Of a stretch of DNA of 29,557 nucleotides, positions 15,649-24,714 are shown piece after piece. The notes below the pieces were generated by a model, which worked only from the letters and a program-made list of their open reading frames with translations, was not told the DNA's origin and did not search any database. This DNA is from Verrucomicrobiota bacterium (lineage in GTDB: Bacteria; Verrucomicrobiota; Verrucomicrobiae; Limisphaerales; UBA11358): the NCBI GenBank assembly GCA_014860005.1, contig JACZKP010000138.1, positions 1 through 29,557 of the forward strand. The letters run 5' to 3'. The stretch's first letter is position 1. Each line of letters begins with the position of its first letter. Both the position numbers and the translations under genes were made by a program.

Positions 15649-16593
15649 CTACCTCGCTGGCGCTCTCAGTTTCGCCAACTCCACGCCCTCGCGGCGCAAC
15701 AGCGTGGCTTCCACCTTGGGCACATACATCTGCGTCTCGGCGGGCAGATGCGGCGCGATGCGATCAAAGCTGCGGGTCTGGTGCTTGTCCAACAACCTCT
15801 GCACTCGGCCTTCGCCTGCGTTGTAAGCCGCCACCGCGAGCCGCCAATCGCCAAATTGCCGGTGCAGAATTCGCAGATATTTCGCCGCCGCCTGCGCGCT
15901 GGGCTGCGCTTGATAACGCTGATCCCACGGCCAGCGGCGAAGCCCGAACCGCTTGGCCGTCGCGGGCATGATTTGAAACAAACCCGCCGCCCCGACCGGA
16001 CTGCGCGCCCGCGGATCAAACGATGATTCCACTTCGGCCAGCCATACCAGTTCAGGCGGCACCTTCTCACTGATGAACACCGGCTTGAGTTGCTTCACCA
16101 GAGCATCCGCGCCTTTGGGCAAGGGCCGTGGCGCCACCGTCTTCTGCCAGACTTTCCGTCCGGCTTCTGGCGAAGGATTCGGCAGCGGTTTGGGCGGTTG
16201 ATCTGGAACAAGTTTCGGCGGCGTCGCGGCGCGGCGTAATTCCTCCGCTACCTCGAAATAATCCAGCCGCGATTTCAGCCACGCGGCGTAAGGCTGCGTT
16301 TCCTCGTGCAATTGCAGCAGCGGCAACAAGGCGTTCGCGGCGTCTTTCAGCGACGCCACGTCGAGCACGTACTCGCCTTGCAATTGTTGCTGGAGATTGC
16401 GGAGGAACTGCTCCACGCGCTCCCGATCCACCGACGGCAACGCTTGCAGGACATCCTCGTCCAGATTCTCCTGCGCCCACTCATCCGCCGCCACGATCCA
16501 TTCCCGCAGCGCGTTGGTGTCCAGTTCCCATTCCTGCGCCCGCGCCATGCCGGAGGCCAGCAGTACGATGGAAAGGAGAAAGTGAACTTTCAT
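15649..16593 (-). CDS. Exported lytic transglycosylase (SLT family)
   Basis: This 314-residue protein has a cleavable signal peptide (residues 1-19, ending GMARAQ), a helical N-terminal region and a Pro-rich linker (about 124-142). A C-terminal SLT domain starts near residue 165. The catalytic Glu is probably E189 in LAEVESSFDPRARSPVGAAG, followed by LFQIMPATAKRFG and AVAAYNAGEGRV. Such enzymes cut the MurNAc-GlcNAc bond of peptidoglycan to give 1,6-anhydro ends in the periplasm. No LysM domain is present. ATG at 16593 begins the signal peptide; no strong Shine-Dalgarno is visible. It lies upstream of lpxC-fabZ, separated by a long hairpin, so it may share only the neighbourhood. Confidence 0.88.
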   Translation of the reverse strand: MKVHFLLSIVLLASGMARAQEWELDTNALREWIVAADEWAQENLDEDVLQALPSVDRERVEQFLRNLQQQLQGEYVLDVASLKDAANALLPLLQLHEETQPYAAWLKSRLDYFEVAEELRRAATPPKLVPDQPPKPLPNPSPEAGRKVWQKTVAPRPLPKGADALVKQLKPVFISEKVPPELVWLAEVESSFDPRARSPVGAAGLFQIMPATAKRFGLRRWPWDQRYQAQPSAQAAAKYLRILHRQFGDWRLAVAAYNAGEGRVQRLLDKHQTRSFDRIAPHLPAETQMYVPKVEATLLRREGVELAKLRAPAR

Positions 16594-16687
16594 GTTCGGG
16601 GATGATATCCTAAACCAACGCCGCTTCAAGGAGGCTATTCGCCGGAGCCCGCGTGATTTGTGTGCCCCAATCCCCGAAAACGCCCGG

Positions 16688-17314
16688 CTACTCCGCGTTG
16701 ATGATCTGTCCGCTAGACATTAGTTTCACCGTAATGGCCGGAAATTCGACTAACTGCGAATTCACCATGTTGGTGTCCACCTTGTAGAGCAGAGGAGATA
16801 TTTTTAGCACGTAATCATTTGTCATCGAAATTGGAAACACCGATTCGAGTGTGAAAAGTGCTGCGGCACTTCCAGAACCAGATGTAACGCCGTCCTTCCC
16901 CCACCATTGATAGCCCCGCTTATGCCAGGGATAGACGCTGTGGGAGCGGATTTCCGCCACGGTTGTCTTCTTCGGAAGATGAAACGCTGCAAGAACGTCG
17001 GAGTTGGTTGAGACGATTCGGACCCCATTGGTTTGCCAAAGTTCCAGTTTTGAACCGACACGGTTTGTGGTTTTGATCCAGGCTCGCGCGGGAAAATCAA
17101 TTTGGGCAACGTAGCTTACGAAGACTTCCCAGCCCGTGTCAGAACGCCCGAAGTGAACCGACGGTCGCAGACCGTTTGTTGGATCGCAGCGGCGGACTTC
17201 CCAATAAGAGTTTCGTTTGTAAATAGGGCCGTCTTTTTTGGGCGTTTGAGCGTCGGCAGAAACAGTCGAACAACTGAAGGTGAACCAGCACAGGAAAATA
17301 CAGAAAAAGCGCAT
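16688..17314 (-). CDS. Hypothetical exported protein
   Basis: A 208-residue protein that I do not recognise. ATG at 17314 starts a likely signal peptide (MRFFCIFLCWFTFSCSTVSADA, hydrophobic core residues 2-12). The mature part is rich in Trp, Thr and Val and probably beta-structured. Base composition is lower in G+C than the flanking envelope genes, which hints at a different history. The start is 14 bp after the end of the disrupted PEP-CTERM gene on the same strand, so they may have been co-transcribed. No enzyme motif is visible. Confidence 0.6.
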   Translation of the reverse strand: MRFFCIFLCWFTFSCSTVSADAQTPKKDGPIYKRNSYWEVRRCDPTNGLRPSVHFGRSDTGWEVFVSYVAQIDFPARAWIKTTNRVGSKLELWQTNGVRIVSTNSDVLAAFHLPKKTTVAEIRSHSVYPWHKRGYQWWGKDGVTSGSGSAAALFTLESVFPISMTNDYVLKISPLLYKVDTNMVNSQLVEFPAITVKLMSSGQIINAE

Positions 17315-17328
17315 AATCTTGGTTGCGT

Positions 17329-18033
17329 TTAAGGCTGCCAAGTGTGCAGCCCATCCGCTTGTCTCTGCCTTACCAGACGCCAGCCAAGGACCAAAGCGCC
17401 AAAGGCGAACAAAGCAGCAACGCTTGGTTCGGGAATGGGTTGTTCCGAAAAGAAAATGTTGTCCAGCCGCACCCCGCCAAAGCCACCGCCAGCAAAAGGC
17501 ACTGCCGTGAATCGCAACTCGCCGGTTAATCCCGCCAGTCCGCCGACATCCACCCCGAAAATGTCGTAGTTGGGACCGGTGTCCACCTTTTAAAACGGCA
17601 GCGAGTTTCCGGAAAACGAAACGTCCATGTTGAAAACCTGAGCGTAAAAGAACATGGACTGCGCACCACCGGGAATCTGGCCGGTTTGCGAAATGGCACT
17701 GCCGCTATCAGCAAATGCCGTGGCGAGGCGAACGGTGTAGCGTCCTTCGAAGATGTCGTCCGAGTTCCAAGTGGGGCCGAAAAGTGTGATGGACGGGCTG
17801 CCGATGGTGATGGTGTTGTGCCAAACTTCCCCGTCCTGACCCGGCAAAGCGATCCATCCCGGCAGCGCAGAGCTTCCAGACACAACTCCACCAGTTCTAC
17901 CCGGTGGCGTATCAGGGACCATGGCAGATTCAAAATTGAGGTTTTGAAAAGTCCCTTGCGAATTTGCAGTGTTGACCTCTACCGTAAGCAAACCGGCTGC
18001 CAACGTAATGATGAGTCTTTTTTTATGTTTCAT
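17329..18033 (-). pseudogene. PEP-CTERM protein interrupted by an in-frame TAA
   Basis: One continuous frame from ATG at 18033 to the stop at 17329 is interrupted only by TAA at 17590-17592. The first part (147 residues) has a signal peptide (KKRLIITLAAGLLTVEVNTANSQ) and a beta-sandwich body; the part after the stop (86 residues) continues the family pattern with GPNYDIFGVDV, LAGLTGELRF and VRLDNIFFSEQPIPEPSV, then a hydrophobic helix and RLVRQRQ, a PEP-CTERM tail. Because the frame is unchanged, a single base substitution (for example CAA or AAA to TAA) explains the break. Without the tail the shorter product could not be sorted. Sequencing error and stop-codon read-through remain alternatives. 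Confidence 0.75.
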
Positions 18034-18464
18034 AGGATGGATTATCTCTTCACAAACGGGATACCGACGGCTTGGAATCGCTCTGTTCGCCGCGCGCTGG
18101 CCAACTTGAGCGACGGTGGTGAGAACGAAACTGAGCCGCAGCAGAGTCCCCAATGTCGTTTTCACAAAGCCCAAACCCTTCGTTCACCTGTATGTTGGCC
18201 TGATCCGACATTCCGCTTATCTCACACTCATTGAATTCCGTCAATTCCACCATTCTTGCGGTGCTTGTGGCAGTTTCAGTGTGGAAGGCGGCCCGCTGCC
18301 GGATCATGCATCCCTTTTCGCGTAGCGGTGGCGCATGGCGGAGAGTGTGGCTATGCCGGCGAAGTGTCTGCGCGTTAAACTCGAAGTTGCCCAACCCAGG
18401 GTTTCGGATTTGAACAATCGGGTGTCCGGCCGTGCGGGAAAACTTTTCCAACCTCCGCAAGCCG
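18034..18464. other. Gap without a supported gene
   Basis: This 431-bp stretch lies between the disrupted PEP-CTERM gene and the glycosyltransferase, both on the minus strand. Open frames exist on both strands but none has a recognisable domain. Just upstream of 18033, the minus strand encodes a signal-peptide-like string (LLRLSFVLTTVAQVG) in the frame of the disrupted gene, which may be chance or a remnant. Promoter elements for the PEP-CTERM gene should be here. Confidence 0.4.
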
Positions 18465-19190
18465 TCACCGCCGCCCGTCGTACCACGGATGGCACGACGC
18501 CCGGTTGGTCAGCGTGCCCTTCTGATTGAACGCCGCCCGCACAAAGAACCACGCCAGTTCGCGCAGCGAATACAGCCGCACCTTGCGCGCGGAAGTAACC
18601 AACGGATGCCGATGCAGGATGACCACTTTGCGATCCGTCTGCTGCGCCAGTTTGTGCAGACGCTTGCTCAAGTCGAGTTCCTCAGCAGCAAACAGCTCGT
18701 TGTTGAATCCGCCAAGCTTTCGGAACGCCGCCGTTTCGCAAAAGATGAACGACCCGGCAAGCAGGCGCTGAGATCGGCTGAGAAAGTTCCAAAAGCCCGT
18801 GAAGAAGTTCGCCAACGGATAGCCGTCTTCGAGTCGAACCGTGCAACCGCCCGCCAGGCAGTGCCCGGATTGAATCTGCTCCGCGACTTCCTCGAACAAC
18901 GCCGCGCAGGGATGCGAATCCGCATCAATGAACAAGAGCCAGTCGCCGGTGGCGATCTCTGCGCCGCGATTGCGGGCACGGGCGATTTGATTGACCGGCT
19001 CGCAGACGACGGTAGCTCCGCCAGCGCGGGCAATTTCGGCGGTGCGATCGGTGGAATTGTTGTCGCAGACGATCAGTTCCGATTCCCAGTCGAGCTGGCT
19101 GAAAGCGACGCGCGCCGACTGCACGCGAGTGAGCGTTTCACCCAGCAGCCGCTCTTCGTTGAAGGCGGGAATGATAATCGAGATCTTCAG
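18465..19190 (-). CDS. Family 2 glycosyltransferase with a non-standard start codon
   Basis: The conserved GT2 (GT-A fold) sequence runs from KISIIIPAFNEE (the nucleotide-binding first strand) through ELIVCDNNSTDRT and the metal-binding DAD (D89-D91, LLFIDADSHP) to GSFIFCETAAFRKLGGFNNELFAAEELDLSKRL. About 241 residues result if translation starts at CTG 19190. Upstream to the TGA at 19224-19226 the frame holds no ATG, GTG or TTG; ACG at 19196 is the other candidate. The first standard start, GTG at 19124, would delete the essential first strand. Such transferases add sugars to lipid or protein acceptors; the substrate is unknown. The start may be a mutated ATG, so a pseudogene is possible. 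Confidence 0.8.
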   Translation of the reverse strand: MKISIIIPAFNEERLLGETLTRVQSARVAFSQLDWESELIVCDNNSTDRTAEIARAGGATVVCEPVNQIARARNRGAEIATGDWLLFIDADSHPCAALFEEVAEQIQSGHCLAGGCTVRLEDGYPLANFFTGFWNFLSRSQRLLAGSFIFCETAAFRKLGGFNNELFAAEELDLSKRLHKLAQQTDRKVVILHRHPLVTSARKVRLYSLRELAWFFVRAAFNQKGTLTNRASCHPWYDGRR

Positions 19191-19260
19191 TTCCGTGAGT
19201 GTGGGCGGGAGTTTGTGTCGGGTTCAATCCTCAATTCAAACGGAAGGCGGTGGAGGATGT

Positions 19261-19440
19261 GATTAAAAGTGGATGAATGGCCGGCGCTGGGGTGGAGCGC
19301 CGGGCTGTGCCCGGCTTAGGACTGGCGCAAACCCATGCCGATCTCTTTGCCGGTGTCGCAGCTCAGAGAATTCGGCTGGTTTAAGCCGACCTCAGGTCGG
19401 CGCTCCGATCCACAAGGTTTCACCTCACCCACTTTTAGTC
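19261..19440. repeat. 180-bp nested palindromic element (MITE-like)
   Basis: Outer arms GATTAAAAGTGGATGA (19261-19276) and TCACCCACTTTTAGTC (19425-19440) are inverted copies with two mismatches. Inside are a second inverted pair, GGAGCGCC (19294-19301) and GGCGCTCC (19399-19406), and two hairpins: GCCGGGC-TGT-GCCCGGC (19299-19315) and the palindrome GCCGACCTCAGGTCGGC (19385-19401). No coding capacity and no clear target duplication. This nested symmetry is typical of non-autonomous mobile elements or REP-like repeats; copy number elsewhere is unknown. Confidence 0.6.
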
Positions 19441-19561
19441 ACGCCCGGCGGTGGTCGGACGCGGAATATCATTTGAACTGGCTTTGATGAGGGTTAACTT
19501 ACGCCCGCGGGTGCAGCATCCCTAGGATTCACCCTCTTAAACCTTTTACCGGAGACTTTTT

Positions 19562-22500
19562 ATGGCCGAATTGAAAATGCAGGCGACCGCGCCCAAAGGC
19601 AAACGCTGGTTGCGGTGGTTGGTGATTGTTGCCGCTATATTCGTCGTGTTGCTGGTCGCGGGATATTTCATCCTGACCAGCGGTGCCTTCGTGAAGGGCT
19701 TTATTGTGCCCAAGGTCGGCGCGGCCTTGAACGCGGAAATTTCCGTGGCGGACGCGAAAGTCAGCCCCTTCTCGCAGGTCGTCTTGCGCGACGTAAAGGT
19801 CACACCCAACGGGGCCGAACAAATACTCGCGGTTCCGGAAATGCGAGTGCGTTACAGTTTGTGGTCCATCATCGGCGGCACGATTGCCGTCGAGGAAGTG
19901 GTGGTGAATTCGCCGGTGGTGACGCTGGTGGAAAACGCGGACGGCACCAGCAATCTGGATCCCCTGCTCAAAGCCCTGGAGTCTGAAGAAAAGGAGAAAC
20001 CTGAAACCACTCCGTCATCGTCCGAGCCGACCTCGGTGGACGTCAAAATTGTGAGTCTCAACAACGCCACCGTGCGGCTCGTGACGCATCTCAAGAGCGG
20101 CGGCCGCGACGTGACCGAACTGTCGAACCTCAACGTTACCATTCGCGACATCAAGAACGGCCAGGCGGGCAAACTGGATTTGAACGGAGGGTTGAGCATG
20201 GAAATGGCCGCGCAACCGGACTTCGAGGGCGGCTCATTAGGCGCAAAGCTCCTCGGCGCGTTCACCTTCAACCTCACGGACGATTTGACACCCGCCTCGC
20301 TCAAGGGCGACGCGACGGCGACGATCGAGAAGGTTGCCGGTGTATTTGGCGATTTCGGCAATCTCGTGGCCACGCTTTATTGCGAAACCACGCCCACGGA
20401 AATCAAACAAGCCGCCGTGCAATTCAGCAAGGCGGGCACGGCGCTGGGCGAAGTCCGGGCGAACGGTCCGTTCGACATGGAAAAGACGGAGGGCAAACTC
20501 AAGGTGGAAGTGCTGTCGCTCGACCGGCAGGTATTGAATCTGGTTGGCGCGACAATGGGCATGGATTTCGGCACCACGACCATCAATTCGGCCAATGACG
20601 TGGAACTGGCCAATGGCGGGGATCGCATTGTGGTCATTGGCCAATTCAACGTTGCGCGGTTCCAGGTGATTCAGCAGGGGCAGGCCACGCCCACGGTGGA
20701 TTTGCGCGGGGATTACAACGTCACGGTGGACCTTGCGGGCGAATCCGCGCTGTTGCGAACGCTGAATGTGCTCGGCACCCAGAATGGACAACCGCTGCTG
20801 CAAACTGAATTGACCAGCCCCATGCCCATCGCCTGGGGCAAAGCAACCGAGGCGGTCGGCGATGCGGCTTTGAATGTTACCGTTACGAATCTGAATCTGG
20901 CTGATTGGAAAGCCTTCGCCGCCGACCTGTCGCCCGCCGGCGTGGTTGGGGCCCGCGTGAAGCTGCTTTCACAGCAAGGCGGCAAACAACTCACATTTGA
21001 GGTGGCAAGCCAGGTGAAGGACTTCTCCGCGCAGTTCGGCAGCAATCAAATTCATCGCGCGGATGTTTTGCTTTCGGCGCGCGGCGTCGCCACTGATCTG
21101 GAGCAGTTCAAACTGGATGAATATCGCCTGGAACTCGCGCAGCAGAATCAAACCGCCCTGACTGTCACCGGTTCGGGCACCGTCAACACGACCACCGAGG
21201 CGGCGGATTTGCAGATGGCGGTGCAAGCGTCGCTGGTGCAGTTGCTGGCTTTGCTCCCTCAACCCGATGTCAGCGTTACCGCCGGTGCGCTGGACTTCAA
21301 GGGCCGTGTCACGAATCAGGGCCAGACGCAGACCGCCGTCGGGCAACTGGCGCTCACGGAGTTTACCGGGGTCTATGACACTTACCGTTTCGCCAATTTT
21401 GGCACCTGGGTGGATTTTGACGTGGCGCTCAAGGACAACGTGGCGGACATCCGCAAAGCGTCCGGCGTCGTGCGCGAGAACCGTGAAGCCGGCGGGCGCT
21501 TCGAAGCAGGTGGCAAGTATGACCTCGAACGCAACGCCGGTTCGCTCACATTGACGCTCGCCGATTTCAACCAGCATGGTCTCCGCCCGTTCCTCGAATC
21601 CGCCTTGGGCAATAAAAAACTCGTTTCCGTGGCCTTGAATACCACCGCTTCGGCGACGTTGGGCGCGAACGGCGATGCTGACATCAAGGCCGATTTGAAG
21701 GTGACCAATCTCGTTGTCAATGATCCCAGCGGCACCGTGCCCGCCACGCCGTTGGAAGCTGCCGTACAGGTGGACACTTCCGTCGTCAAGAATGTCGCAA
21801 CAATTCGCCAGGGCCAGTTGACGCTGACTCCAACTGATCGCGCGAAGAACCAGTTGAATCTGACCGGCACGGTGGATTATGCCGTTTCCAATGCCATCAC
21901 CGGTGATTTGAAACTTGCCGCTGAATCCCTGGATGTGACGCGCTATTACGATTTGTTCACTGGCGGTTCGACCGCTTCGACCGCCAGTCCGACCACGCCG
22001 GCGCCGAGCAAACCCGCGGAGACTGCTGCTGATCCGAATCAAGAGCCAGAGGCCATGAATCTGCCGTTCCGCAACTTCACTTTCGCCGCGAACATTGGCC
22101 GATTCTATCTCCGTGAAGTGGACATCGCCAATTTGCAGACCACCGCCAAACTGGATGGCAGCCGCGTGGTGTTGAAACCGTGCCAACTCACGCTGAACGG
22201 CGCGCCCGTAAACGCCACCGTGGATGTGGATCTCGGCGTGCCGGGCTACAAGTACGATGTGACCTTCGCCGCGCAGGCCGTGCCACTCGCGCCGCTGGTC
22301 AATACGTTCGTCTCCGACCGCAAGGGCCAGATTGGCGGGACGACCACCGCCGGCGCCGAAATCAAGGGCGCGGGCATAACGGGAGCGAGCTTGCAGAAGA
22401 ACTTGGCCGGCCAGTTCAATTTCATGTCCACTAATATGAACCTCTCGATCTCCAACGTGCGCAACCCGCTTATCAACTCGGTGATCAACATTGTCATCGG

Positions 22501-23191
22501 TATTCCAGAATTGATTAAGAATCCCATGGCCACGGTGGGCAACTGGCTTGGCAGCCTCACGGGCGCCAGCAGTAAGGGCGGTTGGGCCGATGAATTGACT
22601 GCCGCGCCCATTGACACCTTGCTCGTGCGGGGCACCGCCGGCAACGGCCGCGTAAACCTGGACCAAAGCGAGGTTCGCAGCAGCGCGTTTCACGTTGCCG
22701 CCAACGGCCCCATTACGCTCGCGCCCATTCTCACCAACTCGACGATTCAAATCCCGGTCACGGTGTCGTTGAGTCGCGCGTTGGGCGACAAGATTGGACT
22801 CGTGGGCGCGGACACGCCAACCAATGCGGTTTATGTGGCGATGCCTCAATTTCTCACCATGAAAGGCACGCTGGGCAAACCCAAGGAAGACATCAACTAC
22901 GTCGCGCTGGGCGCCTTGGCAGCCAAGACTGGTGCGGGCCTCGTGAAAGGGATTGGTGGCGCGACCGGTGAGAAGATTGGCGGCGCGCTGAATCTGATTG
23001 GCGGCGTTCTCGGCGGCGGACAACGCCCGGCTGACACCAACGCTCCTTCCGCCACCTCGACCAATCAACCCGCCGCCACGAATCAACCGGCGGCGGCTGA
23101 TCCGGTGGGCGGTTTGCTTCGCGGTCTCGGCGGATTGCTGGGCGGTGATAAATCAACCAGCAAAGGCACCAATCAACCGGCGAAACCGTAG
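19562..23191 (+). CDS. Large AsmA-like family protein
   Basis: This 1209-residue protein has a short basic cytoplasmic start, one membrane helix (about residues 16-39, LRWLVIVAAIFVVLLVAGYFIL) and a very long periplasmic part rich in beta strands, as in AsmA/TamB/YhdP proteins that bridge inner and outer membranes and are linked to lipid transport. N-terminal AsmA features include AALNAEISVADAKVSPFSQVVLRDV and the VNSPVVTLVENADGTSNL segment. The C-terminal region (about 860-1110) resembles the AsmA_2 domain (GQIGGTTTAGAEIKGAG, NLAGQFNFMSTNMNLSI). The last 60 residues are low-complexity with repeated TNQPA units. GGAG at 19550-19553 sits eight bases before the ATG. The gene appears monocistronic. 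Confidence 0.85.
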   Translation: MAELKMQATAPKGKRWLRWLVIVAAIFVVLLVAGYFILTSGAFVKGFIVPKVGAALNAEISVADAKVSPFSQVVLRDVKVTPNGAEQILAVPEMRVRYSLWSIIGGTIAVEEVVVNSPVVTLVENADGTSNLDPLLKALESEEKEKPETTPSSSEPTSVDVKIVSLNNATVRLVTHLKSGGRDVTELSNLNVTIRDIKNGQAGKLDLNGGLSMEMAAQPDFEGGSLGAKLLGAFTFNLTDDLTPASLKGDATATIEKVAGVFGDFGNLVATLYCETTPTEIKQAAVQFSKAGTALGEVRANGPFDMEKTEGKLKVEVLSLDRQVLNLVGATMGMDFGTTTINSANDVELANGGDRIVVIGQFNVARFQVIQQGQATPTVDLRGDYNVTVDLAGESALLRTLNVLGTQNGQPLLQTELTSPMPIAWGKATEAVGDAALNVTVTNLNLADWKAFAADLSPAGVVGARVKLLSQQGGKQLTFEVASQVKDFSAQFGSNQIHRADVLLSARGVATDLEQFKLDEYRLELAQQNQTALTVTGSGTVNTTTEAADLQMAVQASLVQLLALLPQPDVSVTAGALDFKGRVTNQGQTQTAVGQLALTEFTGVYDTYRFANFGTWVDFDVALKDNVADIRKASGVVRENREAGGRFEAGGKYDLERNAGSLTLTLADFNQHGLRPFLESALGNKKLVSVALNTTASATLGANGDADIKADLKVTNLVVNDPSGTVPATPLEAAVQVDTSVVKNVATIRQGQLTLTPTDRAKNQLNLTGTVDYAVSNAITGDLKLAAESLDVTRYYDLFTGGSTASTASPTTPAPSKPAETAADPNQEPEAMNLPFRNFTFAANIGRFYLREVDIANLQTTAKLDGSRVVLKPCQLTLNGAPVNATVDVDLGVPGYKYDVTFAAQAVPLAPLVNTFVSDRKGQIGGTTTAGAEIKGAGITGASLQKNLAGQFNFMSTNMNLSISNVRNPLINSVINIVIGIPELIKNPMATVGNWLGSLTGASSKGGWADELTAAPIDTLLVRGTAGNGRVNLDQSEVRSSAFHVAANGPITLAPILTNSTIQIPVTVSLSRALGDKIGLVGADTPTNAVYVAMPQFLTMKGTLGKPKEDINYVALGALAAKTGAGLVKGIGGATGEKIGGALNLIGGVLGGGQRPADTNAPSATSTNQPAATNQPAAADPVGGLLRGLGGLLGGDKSTSKGTNQPAKP

Positions 23192-23346
23192 CCGGTAAGC
23201 CGCGCGCCATCGTTTAGAGAAACGAATCCGTCACCCTGTGGTCGCCAGCCGAAGAGGGGTATCCTTCCGCTTCGCTGTTGCCTTGGAAAATGCCTCGGAA
23301 AAACTCCGTTTGACCTCGCGCGGTCTTTCGCCAAGCATCTGCCGCG

Positions 23347-24714
23347 ATGAATGATGTGCTTGCCTATCTTCGCGCCAACCAAAAGCGCTTTGTAAACGAA
23401 CTTTGCGATTACGTGCGCTTCCCCAGCGTGTCCGCGCAACCGCCGCACCGCCCGGACATGCAGGCCTGCGCGGAATGGCTGGTCGCTCACTGCAAAAACA
23501 TCGGTCTCGAAGCGAAGCTCTGTCCCACGGCCGGCCATCCCATCGTGCTCGCGAAGACGCCGCGCCAGAAAGCCGCGGACCGCCGGCACTTCATGGTCTA
23601 TGGCCATTACGACGTGCAGCCGCCCGAGCCTTTCGAGCTGTGGAAAACGCCGCCCTTTGAACCGACCCTTCGCGGCCGTTCGCTCTTTGGCCGCGGCGCC
23701 AGCGACAACAAGGGCCAGAACCTCGCGCACCTCAAGGCCGTGGAAGCCTACTTGCGCACCGGCAACGAACTCCCGTGCGATCTCACTTTCGTCATCGAAG
23801 GCGAGGAGGAAGTCGGCAGCAAAAGCCTCGCAGGCTTTCTGAAGCAACATCGCGCCGAACTGCGCTGCGACGCCGTGGTGGTTTCGGACACCGGCCTTCC
23901 CGCGAAGAATCTTCCCGCCCTCACCTACGCCCTGCGCGGCATCGCGGCGTTTGAAATCATCCTTCGCGGACCCTCGCGCGACCTGCACTCCGGCATCTTC
24001 GGCGGTGCGGTCGAAAATCCCGCCACCGCCCTCTGCCGTTTGCTGGCGAAGATTCATGACGCCAAAGGCCGCATTGCCGTGCCCGGCTTTTACGACGACA
24101 TCGCGCCGCTGACCAAGTTTGAACGCCAGCAACTCGCCCGCCTGCCCTTCCAGCGCGCCAAGTTCCAGAAGTTCCTCGGCGTGCCGCAGTTGTTCGGCGA
24201 ACACGGCTTCACACCGGACGAACAACGCAGCGCGCGGCCCACGTTCGAGCTAAACGGTCTCACCAGCGGTTACCAGGGTGAAGGCAGCAAAACCATTGTG
24301 CCCGCCTGGGCGCGCGCGAAAGTGACCGCCCGCCTCGTGGCCCATCAGAAACCGGACCGGGTCATCAAGGCCGTCCACGCGTTCCTGAAAAAGCATTGCC
24401 CACCCACCGTGACGCTCGAAATCAGATCCGGCCACGGCGCGGAAGCCTACCTGGTTTCGCCCAAGAGCGCGGACGCCCAGGCCGCCTTGCGGGCGTTGCG
24501 CGGCGCCTTCAAATCTGAACCTGTGCTCCTGCGCGAAGGCGGCTCGATTCCCATCGTCAATCAGTTCAAGAAAATCCTGGGCGCGGACACGTTGCTGCTG
24601 GGCCTGGCGTTGCCCGACGACAACGCCCATTCACCGAACGAAAAGTTTGACCTCGACCTCTTCGCCGCCGGCCAGCGGATGAGCGCATTGCTGTGGCAGG
24701 AACTGGCGAGCTAA
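23347..24714 (+). CDS. M20 family metallopeptidase (dipeptidase)
   Basis: The 455-residue protein matches the M20A dipeptidase group, zinc enzymes with a catalytic domain and an inserted dimerisation lid. Zinc ligands and catalytic residues are H87 and D89 (VYGHYDVQP), bridging D120 (GRGASDNKGQ), E153-E154 (EGEEEVGS), D181 (VVSDTG) and a C-terminal His in DDNAHSPNEKF. The lid contains LHSGIFGGAVENP and the LTSGYQGEGSKTIVP segment. It probably hydrolyses small peptides in the cytoplasm; no signal peptide is seen. ATG at 23347 leads into MNDVLAYLRANQKRFVNEL, typical for the family. The gene is followed by a gap without strong coding potential. Confidence 0.93.
   Translation: MNDVLAYLRANQKRFVNELCDYVRFPSVSAQPPHRPDMQACAEWLVAHCKNIGLEAKLCPTAGHPIVLAKTPRQKAADRRHFMVYGHYDVQPPEPFELWKTPPFEPTLRGRSLFGRGASDNKGQNLAHLKAVEAYLRTGNELPCDLTFVIEGEEEVGSKSLAGFLKQHRAELRCDAVVVSDTGLPAKNLPALTYALRGIAAFEIILRGPSRDLHSGIFGGAVENPATALCRLLAKIHDAKGRIAVPGFYDDIAPLTKFERQQLARLPFQRAKFQKFLGVPQLFGEHGFTPDEQRSARPTFELNGLTSGYQGEGSKTIVPAWARAKVTARLVAHQKPDRVIKAVHAFLKKHCPPTVTLEIRSGHGAEAYLVSPKSADAQAALRALRGAFKSEPVLLREGGSIPIVNQFKKILGADTLLLGLALPDDNAHSPNEKFDLDLFAAGQRMSALLWQELAS

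Noticed and set aside
18050..18460. 136-codon minus-strand frame upstream of the disrupted PEP-CTERM gene
   Set aside because: No signal peptide, no domain and atypical composition. I treated the area as non-coding.
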